From positions 1-29,930 of the forward strand of contig JAFGKB010000189.1 of assembly GCA_016928755.1 (NCBI GenBank): 29,930 bases of DNA, in the 5' to 3' direction. Position numbers and translations under genes: made by a program. Below, one piece after another: positions 6,787 through 15,413 of the stretch (positions are counted from its first letter, which is position 1; each line of letters starts with the position of its first letter). The stretch comes from Anaerolineae bacterium. Lineage in GTDB: Bacteria > Chloroflexota > Anaerolineae > B4-G1 > SLSP01. Under the pieces are notes generated by a model, which saw only the letters and a list, made by a program, of their open reading frames with translations, was not told the DNA's origin and searched no databases.

Positions 6787-7905
6787 TTAACGCCCCAAGT
6801 GCATCGGCATAACAACGTGGAGGAAGGCATCATCACCCACACCACGGATTAAGCCGGGATTTGTCGGCTCATTCATCTCAATCGCGACCTGGGGTGTATC
6901 CAAAGCCGAGAGGACATCAATCAAGAAGCGCACGTTGAAGGCTATTTCTAATTCCTCGTTACCCTCAACATTAGCTACTAGTCCTGTCGAGCCTTGGCCG
7001 GATTCGGCAGAGGCGGCAGAGACAATAACCTCCCCAGGATTAATAGTCAAGCGCACGATATTGGCCACATCACGGGCGAAAATAGCCGCGCGCTTACACG
7101 CCTGGAGGAGTTCATCACGGCCAACGACCAGACGGGTCGTGTGAGATTGGGGAATAATGCGCCGCACATCTGGGAAATTACCATCAATTAACTGTGAGTT
7201 AAGCACGGTGTCCTTGAACTGGAACAACACCTGGTTGTGGGGGCGCGTGGTCGAAATCAAGACCGGTTCTTCCTGGGAACCCAGGATGCGCTCCAACTCA
7301 GAGAGGGCACGGGCCGGAATGATAACGCTGAAAGGTTCGGGAACCGGGTGGATTAGGGGAATGGTGCGCAGAGAGAGCCGGAAACCATCCGCCGCGGCCA
7401 AGGTCACCGTCTCACCTTCAAACTCCGCCAGTACACCGGTAAGAACCGGGTGGCTCTCATCGGTAGAGGCGGCAAAGGTCACCTGCCCTAGACCGGTGTT
7501 TAAATCGCCGGCCTCCACAGCGAAACCGCCGCCATCTTCTGGCTCAGGCAGAATCGGGAACTCATCGGCAGAGATACCCCGGAAGCTGGCCTTAACGGAG
7601 CCACAAGATAGGCCCAAGGTAAGGGCTTCCGTATCCAATTCCATGCTCACCTGGTCAGGGGGGAGGGAATTCACCAAGTCAATAAAATTACGTGCGGGAA
7701 CTGTGATCTGACCATCAGTTTCAACACGTGCACCTACCCAATGCACAATACTCAATTCCATATTCGTGGCAGCTAACTTCAACTGCCCGTGGTCTGTCGC
7801 CAGAAGGACATTACCGAGAATGGGCATTGTGGTGCGTGAGGGTACTGCACGACCAACAATCCCCAGCCCCCTGGAGATATTCTCTTGCAGACAGGAAAGT
7901 TTCAT
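6787..7905 (-). CDS. dnaN: DNA polymerase III beta sliding clamp
   Basis: The 372-residue protein has the length and sequence of bacterial beta clamps: N-terminal MKLSCLQENISRGLGIVGRAVPSRTTMPILGNVLL, internal FIDLVNSLP and C-terminal HVVMPMHLGR, which corresponds to the usual MPMRL-type end near the peptide-binding pocket. Three repeated clamp domains span about 1-120, 121-245 and 246-372. The homodimeric ring tethers DNA polymerase III to DNA and recruits other repair and replication factors. The start has AGGAGG upstream. The gene has its own promoter and is not next to dnaA, recF or gyrB in this window. Confidence 0.97.
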   Translation of the reverse strand: MKLSCLQENISRGLGIVGRAVPSRTTMPILGNVLLATDHGQLKLAATNMELSIVHWVGARVETDGQITVPARNFIDLVNSLPPDQVSMELDTEALTLGLSCGSVKASFRGISADEFPILPEPEDGGGFAVEAGDLNTGLGQVTFAASTDESHPVLTGVLAEFEGETVTLAAADGFRLSLRTIPLIHPVPEPFSVIIPARALSELERILGSQEEPVLISTTRPHNQVLFQFKDTVLNSQLIDGNFPDVRRIIPQSHTTRLVVGRDELLQACKRAAIFARDVANIVRLTINPGEVIVSAASAESGQGSTGLVANVEGNEELEIAFNVRFLIDVLSALDTPQVAIEMNEPTNPGLIRGVGDDAFLHVVMPMHLGR

Positions 7906-7946
7906 AGAGGGCCTCCTGATTGCTTAGTTTATAAGATTATACACTA

Positions 7947-7975
7947 AGTATACTCTAACCTTTTAGAAATAGCAA
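7947..7975 (-). promoter_or_regulatory. dnaN promoter
   Basis: On the minus strand TTGCTA (7970-7975) and TATACT (7947-7952) are 17 bp apart. A TATAAT slightly downstream is a second possible -10. The promoter sits just after the stop codon of the upstream membrane protein gene, so dnaN can be expressed independently of it. Confidence 0.55.
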
Positions 7976-7981
7976 GAATTG

Positions 7982-9475
7982 CTAATGACCAACCTCTGCC
8001 AACCGCAGTTCATGATCCAGAAGTTCAGTAGCTGCCGTTGCCAGACCCACAACCAACCAGAAAAGCGTCACCGAGTGATGGAAGTCGAGGCTGAAGAAGT
8101 AGTGGTCAAAGATCCCCCCCACCAGACCGCCAATCACTGCCGCGTGTAGCCCATACCACAGGTGCTCCAACTCAGGATAGGCGATGACCAACTCGCGCCG
8201 TTTCCAGAAACGAACTAATAACAGACCGGTAACAACGAAGAAAGCGGCCAAGCCGACCAGCCCCATCTGCTCGGCAATAATCAGATAAACATTGGCAACG
8301 CCAATATAGATGTCAATATCCGGGGCACCGGCAAAACCTACACCGAGAAGTGGATACCGCATAATAAGAATAAAGGCATCTTTGTATTCACCAAAGCGCA
8401 TCTGGGTAGATAGGTCCTGACCAAGAAACCCTTCAATGAAGTGCAACACATATTCTTGGGTCCAGGGTAGGATTAAGACCAACACAAATAATGCTCCAAG
8501 AACTACCAGTAGCTTACGGTAGCGCAAAGCTGCGATTACAAAGATGGCCGCGGCAACCCCCAACATCGTACCACGGGAAATAGTTAATCCCAGACAAAGG
8601 CCCATAATGCCTAGCATCGGGATTAAATAGCGGTGGGCAAGCACCGGCTTGGAGGTAAAGAGTTGGGGAATAGTCATCGCTACGGCTACATTTAACAAGC
8701 TGCCCAAAACATTAGGGTCCACAGAGGTAGCAGTAGCACGCTGCATCAAGGAAGGATCATCCCGAATAAAACGCAGCACCCCACTCCCGACCGGATAGCC
8801 AAAACGTCCCAGGGCCGAGAGCAAGGTAATGGTTAAATCATTGGGTAGGAAATAGAGGACTATGCCAATCGCCGCCTCGGCAGTTGCCGCCAAGATAATC
8901 AACCGGACGATGTTCCGCAAACGACGGGTATCCCGGACGGTGTTGACCACCAAATAGAAAAGCGTGATGCTTAGGAGTACCTCGGCAAAGTGCCGGATTA
9001 AGTAGGGGGTCAGCGCACCATGTGAGAGTCCGGCAATGAAAGCACCGACGGCAAAGAAGGCAAAAGCGAAGACCGGCCCTCCTAAAATAGTAGTCTCAAA
9101 ACGGGTTTCCTGCCCCAAGGCCATAGGCAATACCCAAGTGACGAATAGCATCCCTAGCGCAAGGTCAAGAAAGGTGGGGATAAAGCCGATACTGAAGGGC
9201 AATGAACCAAAAGGCAAGAGCGTTACCAAAGCAATAACGCCGGCGTAGGCAATTTCAAGATTGCCTAAACAGAGCACTACATAGCCCAGGCCGAGCAACA
9301 AGGCTAAGACAATGAGGGGATTAGACTCGACCATAAGCCAGGCAGTACCAAGTCCCAGAAGCACTGCAACCAGAGCACCGAGAATGCTGCCGGGCCACCG
9401 GTGCCGGGTAAAGAGAACCGTTTTAAGAGGACTCTGTTCAATTAGGTCCTGTATTGATGTACGAAACTCGCTCAT
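7982..9475 (-). CDS. O-antigen ligase/polymerase-like membrane protein
   Basis: A 497-residue integral membrane protein with about 11-13 hydrophobic helices and a larger outer loop late in the protein. Features typical of the O-antigen ligase/Wzy-C (RfaL/WaaL-like) family are LTISRGTMLGVAAA near the start of the conserved core and the loop motif FGEYKDAFILIMRYPLLGVGFAG, equivalent to the family's PxxGxG. Members transfer or polymerise lipid-linked glycans on the outer face of the cytoplasmic membrane. In a monoderm-like Chloroflexota a role in surface polysaccharide or glycoprotein assembly is more likely than LPS. No glycosyltransferase genes lie nearby, so substrate is unknown. The start is supported by GGAGG and a strong promoter. 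Confidence 0.85.
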   Translation of the reverse strand: MSEFRTSIQDLIEQSPLKTVLFTRHRWPGSILGALVAVLLGLGTAWLMVESNPLIVLALLLGLGYVVLCLGNLEIAYAGVIALVTLLPFGSLPFSIGFIPTFLDLALGMLFVTWVLPMALGQETRFETTILGGPVFAFAFFAVGAFIAGLSHGALTPYLIRHFAEVLLSITLFYLVVNTVRDTRRLRNIVRLIILAATAEAAIGIVLYFLPNDLTITLLSALGRFGYPVGSGVLRFIRDDPSLMQRATATSVDPNVLGSLLNVAVAMTIPQLFTSKPVLAHRYLIPMLGIMGLCLGLTISRGTMLGVAAAIFVIAALRYRKLLVVLGALFVLVLILPWTQEYVLHFIEGFLGQDLSTQMRFGEYKDAFILIMRYPLLGVGFAGAPDIDIYIGVANVYLIIAEQMGLVGLAAFFVVTGLLLVRFWKRRELVIAYPELEHLWYGLHAAVIGGLVGGIFDHYFFSLDFHHSVTLFWLVVGLATAATELLDHELRLAEVGH

Positions 9476-9492
9476 TAAGCCTCCGAAACTCG

Positions 9493-9520
9493 ATTATAGC
9501 GAGCTTCTGATTTATGTCGA
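9493..9520 (-). promoter_or_regulatory. Promoter of O-antigen ligase-like gene
   Basis: On the minus strand TCGACA (9515-9520) and TATAAT (9493-9498) are separated by 16 bp. The expected transcript start is only about 10 nt before the ATG at 9475, so the leader is very short and essentially consists of the GGAGG site. Confidence 0.65.
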
Positions 9521-9563
9521 GTGAGAAAGAAAAGCATAAAGGGGTTTTCTACATCTAATATCT

Positions 9564-9592
9564 TTGCCCCAAGCCCTAAATGACAGTATAAT
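9564..9592 (+). promoter_or_regulatory. Promoter of WD40 gene
   Basis: TTGCCC (9564-9569) and TATAAT (9587-9592) are 17 bp apart. Because they lie inside the longest open frame starting at TTG 9564, they argue that translation starts downstream, at ATG 9627. Confidence 0.65.
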
Positions 9593-9626
9593 GAAATACT
9601 ACAGAGACCAAGAAGGATTAAACGCT

Positions 9627-10553
9627 ATGTTTAAACTTAGGCTAAGAGGGGTAAAGAAAGTTGAGCCGCCACCGGGGGCAAGGATACGGCTTAGTATGAA
9701 GGATCTGGGCAGTATCAACGCCGTTAGATATATGCCAAACGGCAAACGGATTGTAGTCGCTGCCGGGGGGTATGTACTGATGCTTAAATCCCACTCCCTG
9801 GCCCAGATATGGGGCGGGCAAGCAGCGGGGTCATGGATAGCAGATATTGCCGTTGCAGCAGATGGGAGACAACTGGCACTGGCAGCTAGTGATCGCAAGG
9901 TTAAGTTAATCCCTGCGGGATGGGGCATCACCGGACGACAACTGGCCGGACATACGCATTGGGTGCACAGTGTAGCCTACAGCCCCGATAACCAGCAGAT
10001 AGCTTCAGCTTCCAAGGATGGCAGAGTGCGGATTTGGGAACGCTCCAGTGGGAAACCCATAAAAGTACTGACTGCGCACGATGCAGAGGTGTGGTCAGTA
10101 GCCTATAATCCGCAGAGTGGGCAATTGGCGTCTGGAGCCGCCAACAACACGATTATATTCTGGGAAATAGAGGGCGGTTACCCCTTACAGACTCTGAGTA
10201 AACACACTAAGCAAGTGTGGAGCGTCGCATTTAGTCCGGATGGCACACTCCTTGCCTCGGCCTCCGAAGACAAGCGGGTGATTTTATGGGATAGCAGCAC
10301 CGGCAACTACCTGCGTACGCTTCGAGGGCACAAGGGAGGCGTGCAATGCCTGGCCTTTAGCCCAGATGGACAAACATTGGCTAGTGGGGCCTGGGATATG
10401 GGTATCATATTATGGGATGTGGCGACAGGGGAACGCCGGGATGTCTTAATCGGCCATGACGCACAGGTCAGCGGGCTGGCATTCGCACCTGATGGGCAAG
10501 AGCTTGTATCCGGCTCCTACGATAAGACAATAATCGTCTGGAAAACCAGATAA
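9627..10553 (+). CDS. Seven-bladed WD40 beta-propeller protein
   Basis: A 308-residue protein made almost wholly of WD40 repeats. Seven blades can be traced. The first two are degenerate (INAVRYMPNGKRIVVAAGG; IADIAVAADGRQLALAAS). The last five are canonical, each with H-(x)-V-x-[SC][VL]A[FY][SN]P[DQ]...[AS]S[GA]...W (HTHWVHSVAYSP, HDAEVWSVAYNP, HTKQVWSVAFSP, HKGGVQCLAFSP, HDAQVSGLAFAP). There is no signal peptide, so it is probably a cytoplasmic protein-protein interaction scaffold. I chose ATG 9627 because AGAAGGA lies 9 nt upstream and a good promoter overlaps the longer open frame. No enzymatic domain is attached and no partner can be read from context. Confidence 0.92.
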   Translation: MFKLRLRGVKKVEPPPGARIRLSMKDLGSINAVRYMPNGKRIVVAAGGYVLMLKSHSLAQIWGGQAAGSWIADIAVAADGRQLALAASDRKVKLIPAGWGITGRQLAGHTHWVHSVAYSPDNQQIASASKDGRVRIWERSSGKPIKVLTAHDAEVWSVAYNPQSGQLASGAANNTIIFWEIEGGYPLQTLSKHTKQVWSVAFSPDGTLLASASEDKRVILWDSSTGNYLRTLRGHKGGVQCLAFSPDGQTLASGAWDMGIILWDVATGERRDVLIGHDAQVSGLAFAPDGQELVSGSYDKTIIVWKTR

Positions 10554-10667
10554 CAGGCGTGAAATATGCCTAAGCCGTTTTGGCTTTGCGAAACTACTAC
10601 TTTGGTAAGGTATGGAATTCTCAAAGCCACTAACCCGCGCTAATCAGAAACGCACCCCAGATAACTA

Positions 10668-10723
10668 TTGCATTTTTACAAACTACAAGGTATAATATAT
10701 GTACAATTGTACATATATTATAC
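10668..10723 (+). promoter_or_regulatory. TA promoter with perfect 34-bp palindromic operator
   Basis: Positions 10690-10723 are a perfect palindrome: the left half GTATAATATATGTACAA is exactly mirrored by the right half, with the centre at 10706/10707. A promoter overlaps it: TTGCAT (10668-10673), 17 bp, TATAAT (10691-10696), with expected start near 10703 inside the palindrome. This geometry is what is expected for an autorepressed toxin-antitoxin operon where the complex covers the promoter. Confidence 0.8.
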
Positions 10724-10734
10724 AAGGCAACACT

Positions 10735-11130
10735 ATGGAAATGATCGTAGACACTTCTGTCATAATTGCCGTAATTGCAAATGAACCGGAAAAACATGAG
10801 TTAATCAAGCTAACTAAAGGAGTAGATTTAGTAGCTCCTTTGTCCGTTAACTGGGAAATTGGCAATGCCTTTTCTGCGATGCTGAAACAGAACCGGGTAA
10901 CTTTATATCAAGCTTTGCAAGCTATAGAAATTTATAATCGCATTATGATACGTTTTGTAAATGTGGAATTAGATGCAAGCCTAAAAATCGCTGCAGAATT
11001 AAACATCTATGCATATGATGCATATTTGATCCGTTGTGCTTTAAAATACAACTTACCCTTATTAACTTTAGATCAAGGTCTACAACATGCAGCACAATTA
11101 AAAGGAATACCAATTATAAAGGTAACATAA
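10735..11130 (+). CDS. PIN-domain ribonuclease toxin
   Basis: A 131-residue PIN-domain protein of VapC type. It begins MEMIVDTSVIIAVI, the usual PIN opening, and carries the four acidic residues of the metal-dependent RNase site: D6, E41 (in SVNWEIGNAF), D95 (in YAYDAYLIRCA) and D113 (in LLTLDQGL). An open frame exists from 10699, but that start lies inside the operator. ATG 10735 has AAGG seven bases upstream and gives the standard PIN N-terminus. It is followed, with TAATG stop-start overlap, by a Phd/YefM-type antitoxin, so the order is toxin first. The gene and its promoter are AT-richer than the neighbours, which fits horizontal gain. The RNA target is not predictable. Confidence 0.92.
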   Translation: MEMIVDTSVIIAVIANEPEKHELIKLTKGVDLVAPLSVNWEIGNAFSAMLKQNRVTLYQALQAIEIYNRIMIRFVNVELDASLKIAAELNIYAYDAYLIRCALKYNLPLLTLDQGLQHAAQLKGIPIIKVT

Positions 11131-11348
11131 TGAAAGTATATACATATACAGAGGCACGCCAGAAATTGGCAAGTTTGCTAGATAATGTCGTGCGGGAAGG
11201 TAGCGCAATGATAAAGCGTCGCGATGGGCAGACGTTTGTAGTGAAACTCCAAAACCAGGATTCTTCTCCCTTGGATGTTGAAGGAATCGACTTAGATATG
11301 ACAACGGCAGAGATTACCGGCTTTATACGAGAGAGCCGGCGGAAGTAG
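11130..11348 (+). CDS. Phd/YefM-type antitoxin
   Basis: A 72-residue protein. The N-terminal half MKVYTYTEARQKLASLLDNV... with MIKRRDGQTFVV matches the Phd/YefM DNA-binding and dimerisation fold. The C-terminal half, rich in acidic and hydrophobic residues and ending IRESRRK, is the expected toxin-wrapping tail. ATG 11130 shares its A with the TAA stop of the PIN gene and has AAAGG upstream, so translation is coupled to the toxin. The likely target of its DNA-binding domain is the 34-bp palindrome at 10690-10723. Confidence 0.88.
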   Translation: MKVYTYTEARQKLASLLDNVVREGSAMIKRRDGQTFVVKLQNQDSSPLDVEGIDLDMTTAEITGFIRESRRK

Positions 11349-11377
11349 CAGCAAAATAACTATAAATGGGAGCGACT

Positions 11378-12220
11378 ATGAACCAAAGAAAACACCTAGC
11401 ACTCTTTCAAGTTTTAGCTGACGGGTTAAAAGCAATCTACATGTACCGTCAAATTCCCCGTCAATCATACCTTGAAGGAGTACCAGTGACTGTTATTTGG
11501 AGCGTCATGCTGTGTAGCATTATGATTTCCGGTGCACTGGTGGCTTGCGGGCCACGAAACCAAAGTACCAAGACCACGATAATAGACACCACACTTCCCG
11601 AAGTGAGTACCGAGTATCTACTGAATGAGTTCCCTATGCCTGTGGGTACAACCTGGGTTTACTCTTACACACCCTATACACAGCATCCGGAGGACCCCAC
11701 CCAGATTTTAACTGCAACTTATCTGATGACAGAAACGGTAATAGCTATAGAAGAAGTATTACCTTACTCCTTCGTGAGCGTGCAACGTGATATAAGTCTG
11801 GTTTCATCAAAAGCGCTGACTTTTACCGATCTCCCTCCTGATAAATTCTGGTATGTGATAAGCGGGACAAAGGTATTTGAGCAAAGTATGGCACCGGAGA
11901 CCACAGCTTTTAATCTTGAGTATGCCCATCTGGCCTATGAATTCCCTTTGGAGATTGGCAAGCAATGGTGTGCTACCCAGACCGACTCCGAAAATAGCGG
12001 GGAATTTCCCTGTGATGTAACCATTGCGGTTGTCGAGCAGATTGCTTATGAAACCCCGGCAGGTAGCTTTCCAGATTGTTATACAGTCATTGAAGGGTAT
12101 ATCAGTGGTGGCGTTATTTACGAGTTTTGCAATGCTATTGGCCCGGTAACGGTTAGATATGACCATTCAGGAACACGTTTTGGATTTGAAAAAGTTTTAG
12201 TCGATTATGTCTTGCCCTAG
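11378..12220 (+). CDS. Predicted lipoprotein, unknown function
   Basis: An exported protein of about 280 residues with a hydrophobic segment VTVIWSVMLCSIMISGALVAC ending in a lipobox (LVAC). After it come a Thr-rich linker and a domain with repeated beta-type strands (MPVGTTWVYSYTPYT, YLMTETVIAIEEVLPYSFVSVQ, YEFPLEIGKQWCATQT, TPAGSFPDCYTVIEGYISGG). The VGTTWVYSYT/TPAGSF pattern is common in uncharacterised Chloroflexota lipoproteins. Two starts are credible: ATG 11378 (GGGAG, spacer of about 5) gives an unusually long 36-residue polar lead, while GTG 11486 (AAGGAG, spacer 5) gives a standard-length signal peptide without positive charge. I list the former. No specific function is recognised. 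Confidence 0.75.
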   Translation: MNQRKHLALFQVLADGLKAIYMYRQIPRQSYLEGVPVTVIWSVMLCSIMISGALVACGPRNQSTKTTIIDTTLPEVSTEYLLNEFPMPVGTTWVYSYTPYTQHPEDPTQILTATYLMTETVIAIEEVLPYSFVSVQRDISLVSSKALTFTDLPPDKFWYVISGTKVFEQSMAPETTAFNLEYAHLAYEFPLEIGKQWCATQTDSENSGEFPCDVTIAVVEQIAYETPAGSFPDCYTVIEGYISGGVIYEFCNAIGPVTVRYDHSGTRFGFEKVLVDYVLP

Positions 12221-12310
12221 AGACTGGGTTGCAAAAGAATAATTGCCCGCGCTAACACCCTCAAGGACGAAGGCTTAAAGCTACAACTGAAAATACCACA
12301 GGAGGAATCT

Positions 12311-14161
12311 ATGGACACACAGAGTCATCTGACTGCAACTATTTGGAAGCTGGTTATTTTGAGTCTCATTGTTATGAGTCTGGCCGCTGCTTGCGGTCAA
12401 CAGAGTGAGAGCACAACCGTCGCGGAAACAACCACGACAACAATCCCGGATATGGAGGCAACAGAAGCCGTCGCGCCGGGTTTTATCACCGGTAAAGTAC
12501 ACGGACAGGCTCCACCAACTTACCCGATGGTCATCTACGCAGTAGAAACCACGACTGGGGCATGGGCCTCCACAGAAACACCTCATACCGACGGCGAAGC
12601 ACCTTATACCATTCAGGTACAGCCGGGAAGCTACCAGGTGTTTGCCTGCCAACAGGACAAGGAGTACTGTAGCCTGGGCTATTCGGACGATGACTGGACA
12701 TTGACCACAATCACCGTAGCCAGCGGGCAGACGGTAGCCGATATTGTCATCAGGCCGCCCTCACAATCTGAATGTGGTGCTACTTTTGGAGTACCGGCCG
12801 CACCTGACGGGAAATTTTCAGGGGTTGTAGGAGCATCAGAAGAATGCCGGCAATCGATCCTGGGAATGCCCCAAGGTGAACTGCGGCCTTTAGCCGCAGA
12901 GGAATGTAATGCCCTATCCGGTGCGCTTATGCAAAACCTAGGATTTTCCGGCACGACGCAGGAGGTACCCTTTGAAGATTACCTTAACCAAAAAACTGGT
13001 ACGGCCTGTCAGACGCTGATTACGTTTGAGAGCCAATATGCGGATAATTTAGGCAGTGTTGAAAGCACATCCAGGGCTGCAATTGAAGCCTTGGGATGGC
13101 AGGAAGACCCTATGTACGCCGGGGGTGGTGCCGGGGGTATGATCTACGGTTATCGCAAGGATGCCGGATTATGTCTTATGGTGGTCAGTATTGGACCGGT
13201 AGATATGAGTCTCTGCGCCACAAATGAAATATTCGCGTCGTGTATGGAGAGACTATCACCGGAACAAAAGGTTTACTCCGTAGAACTTAAGTGCGCACAA
13301 GACCCAACCGTTGAGAGTGCGACACTGCCTAAAACAGAACCCACTCGGATTGCGTTTGAATCCGGGGCTATCTCTAGCCAGTTAACGGGCAAGCTGGCAG
13401 CCGGCGGCCTACATCAGTATGTCCTAAATGCAGCAGAGGGCCAGGAAATGACGGTGAAGCTGATATCCACCTCTGGAGCGGCGTTACCGGCAGAAAGCGC
13501 CATTCTCATTATCTGGGGACTAGATGGGACGGTGTTGATCTCAGATCACGCCGGCGCGACACACTGGGTAGGGGGACTGCCTTTGACACAAGACTATTTC
13601 ATTGATGTAAGGTCGGTGGGCCAGCAAACTGTGGACTATGTCTTGGAAGTAACTATCCCACCCGCGAAGGCCACTACAGAGGCCGTGTCCGGGATGCCGC
13701 GGGTTATCCCGCCAGAATTCGAACTTTATATGCAAGCCCTGTTACTTTCTGAAGTACCGCCAATGTTACCGCCGGAATTCCCTGTGGCAGAGAACTTGCC
13801 CGCCATCTACCCCTACATTTTCACAATGGCCACGGGGGAATACGAGTTAAGCCTGGACTATGGTGAGGACTGCCAAGGTGCGGGGGCGTGCCATTACGGC
13901 AGTATGAGTGGTAAACAGACGACTTCGACCGAGCCGGTGGGTACTAGCACCATCCCCTTTGATATAACAGAGGCACGGACGGTCACATTGGACAATGGTA
14001 TTACAGGGTATTTTAGCGAAGCTGTCTGTATGGCGAACTGTAGCGATGCTACAGTGTATTGGATTTATAATGGCTATCAGTATATGATAGGACTTAAGGG
14101 CGGGACGGAAGCGGCAGTAGTTGAATTAGCCAATGCGGCTATTCTGAACTTTAGGCCCTAA
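12311..14161 (+). CDS. Large multidomain lipoprotein, unknown function
   Basis: A 616-residue predicted lipoprotein with signal peptide IWKLVILSLIVMSLAAAC (Cys28) and a Thr/Glu linker. Regions: a carboxypeptidase-regulatory-like beta domain (about 57-148: GFITGKVHG... YTIQVQPGSYQVFAC... VADIVIRP); a Cys-rich part (about 155-328) of no known family; a PPC-like beta domain (about 345-448: GKLAAGGLHQYVLNAAEGQEMTVKL... YFIDVRS); and a C-terminal part (about 550-616) with VYWIYNGYQYMIGLKGGTEAAVVELANAA, reminiscent of DUF4367-like domains. AGGAGG precedes the ATG. It follows the other lipoprotein by 90 bp and may be co-transcribed. Likely an envelope binding or adhesion protein, but this is an inference. 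Confidence 0.82.
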   Translation: MDTQSHLTATIWKLVILSLIVMSLAAACGQQSESTTVAETTTTTIPDMEATEAVAPGFITGKVHGQAPPTYPMVIYAVETTTGAWASTETPHTDGEAPYTIQVQPGSYQVFACQQDKEYCSLGYSDDDWTLTTITVASGQTVADIVIRPPSQSECGATFGVPAAPDGKFSGVVGASEECRQSILGMPQGELRPLAAEECNALSGALMQNLGFSGTTQEVPFEDYLNQKTGTACQTLITFESQYADNLGSVESTSRAAIEALGWQEDPMYAGGGAGGMIYGYRKDAGLCLMVVSIGPVDMSLCATNEIFASCMERLSPEQKVYSVELKCAQDPTVESATLPKTEPTRIAFESGAISSQLTGKLAAGGLHQYVLNAAEGQEMTVKLISTSGAALPAESAILIIWGLDGTVLISDHAGATHWVGGLPLTQDYFIDVRSVGQQTVDYVLEVTIPPAKATTEAVSGMPRVIPPEFELYMQALLLSEVPPMLPPEFPVAENLPAIYPYIFTMATGEYELSLDYGEDCQGAGACHYGSMSGKQTTSTEPVGTSTIPFDITEARTVTLDNGITGYFSEAVCMANCSDATVYWIYNGYQYMIGLKGGTEAAVVELANAAILNFRP

Positions 14162-14187
14162 TTCTAAAACGCACCGGTCGTAAATAG

Positions 14188-14295
14188 TTGAATTGTATTA
14201 TATTAATGTTAAAATAGGCTTATATGCTCTAATATGAAAAGTCTGCTTACCAAAACTTGCACATAGATGGAAGTTATGGTAAGCTGTGGTATACA
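14188..14295 (+). promoter_or_regulatory. Candidate promoters before gene at 14328
   Basis: Two options are visible. TTGAAT (14188-14193) and TAAAAT (14210-14215) are 16 bp apart. Further down 14287-14295 reads TG-G-TATACA, an extended -10 that would give a leader of about 26 nt. I cannot choose between them. Confidence 0.35.
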
Positions 14296-14327
14296 AAGAC
14301 CTCATAATTAACTGCAAGGGGGCTGTG

Positions 14328-15395
14328 ATGGAAGATCTATTGGTCAAAGTGGTCACTACGTTTGCCGGAGCTATGGTAAAGTTTGAGAACTTAAAACATA
14401 AGACTCTCATTTTTTTCACTGTTGGGTTGTTATTAGGATTACTGTTCGCCTGGGTTATCTGGCCTGCGGATTTTAAAAACGCAACACCAGGCCATTTACG
14501 GATCGACTTCCAATCTAATTATCTGGCATGGGTTGCTGAAGAATATGGTACAACCGGCAACTTAAATGCTGTAGAGAATACATTAGGACTGGAAGTTAAA
14601 GAGAATCCGTGGGTTAAAAGTCCCAAGACCTTTGAACAAGCAATCCTTGAGACGGCTGCTAAATATCCCGAAAGAGCGCCGGTATTAGCGCAAATGCAGC
14701 AGGCATTACTTGCCCCAGAAGAAGGGGAAGCACAGCCGGCCACTGAAGGAAAACGCAATCCGCTTATTACAATTTTGCTATGGCTGTTTATTGTGCTGGC
14801 TACTGTGGGTCTGGGATTTATCATTATCAAGCGTTTTACTGCCAGCAAGGCCGGCCCGGCGCCAAAAGGTACCAGTTCAGCAATTCCAGGTGTGGGGACT
14901 ATGCAAGAAGCCCCAGTTGAGGTCATAGAAGGCGAGGAGCCACCGCTAAAGTCCTTCACCACGACTTACGTCTTAGGTGATGATTTCTATGATCCGTCGT
15001 TTAGTATTGAGATGGGGCCGGATTTCCTGGGTGAGTGCGGTATAGGAGTCTCGGAAACCATTGGCGCGGGTGATCCCAAGAAAGTAACAGCTTTGGAGGT
15101 CTGGCTCTTTGATAAGAGCGATATCCGCACCGTGACCTCGGTACTCGCCAGTGAATATGCAGAGCGGGACCCCGACTTACAAGCTAAGTTAGCTCCGAAA
15201 CAAACTGAGGGAGAAATAGAGCTGATTAGAGAGGGGCTTGAGGTTACTTTGGAGACCACAGCTTTGCGCGTACGGGCCAAGATCAAAATGGTCGAATATG
15301 CCGAGGGAAACTTACCTCCGAATAGTTACTTCCAGAGGGTGAGTGTAGAGCTAAGAGCCTGGGTTAAGTCCACCGGCGAAGAAGACACCCTGTAA
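14328..15395 (+). CDS. Two-helix membrane protein with unknown C-terminal domain
   Basis: A 355-residue protein with two membrane helices (about 26-46 and 146-168). The stretch between them (47-145) contains FQSNYLAWVAEEY and YPERAPVLAQMQQAL, is helical and probably lies outside. By the positive-inside rule (KHK before helix 1, KRF after helix 2) both ends are cytoplasmic. The C-terminal part (about 205-350) begins TTYVLGDDFYDPSFSIE and continues ECGIGVSETIGAGDPKKVTALEVWLFDKSDIRTVT; I recall this kind of domain from uncharacterised Chloroflexota proteins only. ATG 14328 with AAGGGGG six bases upstream is preferred to the ATG at 14286. The gene is followed by a bidirectional terminator. Function unknown. 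Confidence 0.8.
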   Translation: MEDLLVKVVTTFAGAMVKFENLKHKTLIFFTVGLLLGLLFAWVIWPADFKNATPGHLRIDFQSNYLAWVAEEYGTTGNLNAVENTLGLEVKENPWVKSPKTFEQAILETAAKYPERAPVLAQMQQALLAPEEGEAQPATEGKRNPLITILLWLFIVLATVGLGFIIIKRFTASKAGPAPKGTSSAIPGVGTMQEAPVEVIEGEEPPLKSFTTTYVLGDDFYDPSFSIEMGPDFLGECGIGVSETIGAGDPKKVTALEVWLFDKSDIRTVTSVLASEYAERDPDLQAKLAPKQTEGEIELIREGLEVTLETTALRVRAKIKMVEYAEGNLPPNSYFQRVSVELRAWVKSTGEEDTL

Positions 15396-15413
15396 ATCAA
15401 TTAGGCTACTTAT

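Noticed and set aside
9564..9626. Longer N-terminus of the WD40 protein from TTG 9564
   Set aside because: The -35 and -10 boxes lie inside this stretch, and ATG 9627 has a good ribosome-binding site.
10572..10587. Small AAGCC-GTTTT-GGCTTT hairpin after the WD40 gene
   Set aside because: The stem is only 5 bp with three T residues, too weak to call a terminator without experimental data.
10699..10734. Longer PIN toxin from ATG 10699
   Set aside because: That ATG is part of the palindromic operator and lies upstream of the predicted transcript start; ATG 10735 gives the usual PIN N-terminus with a ribosome-binding site.
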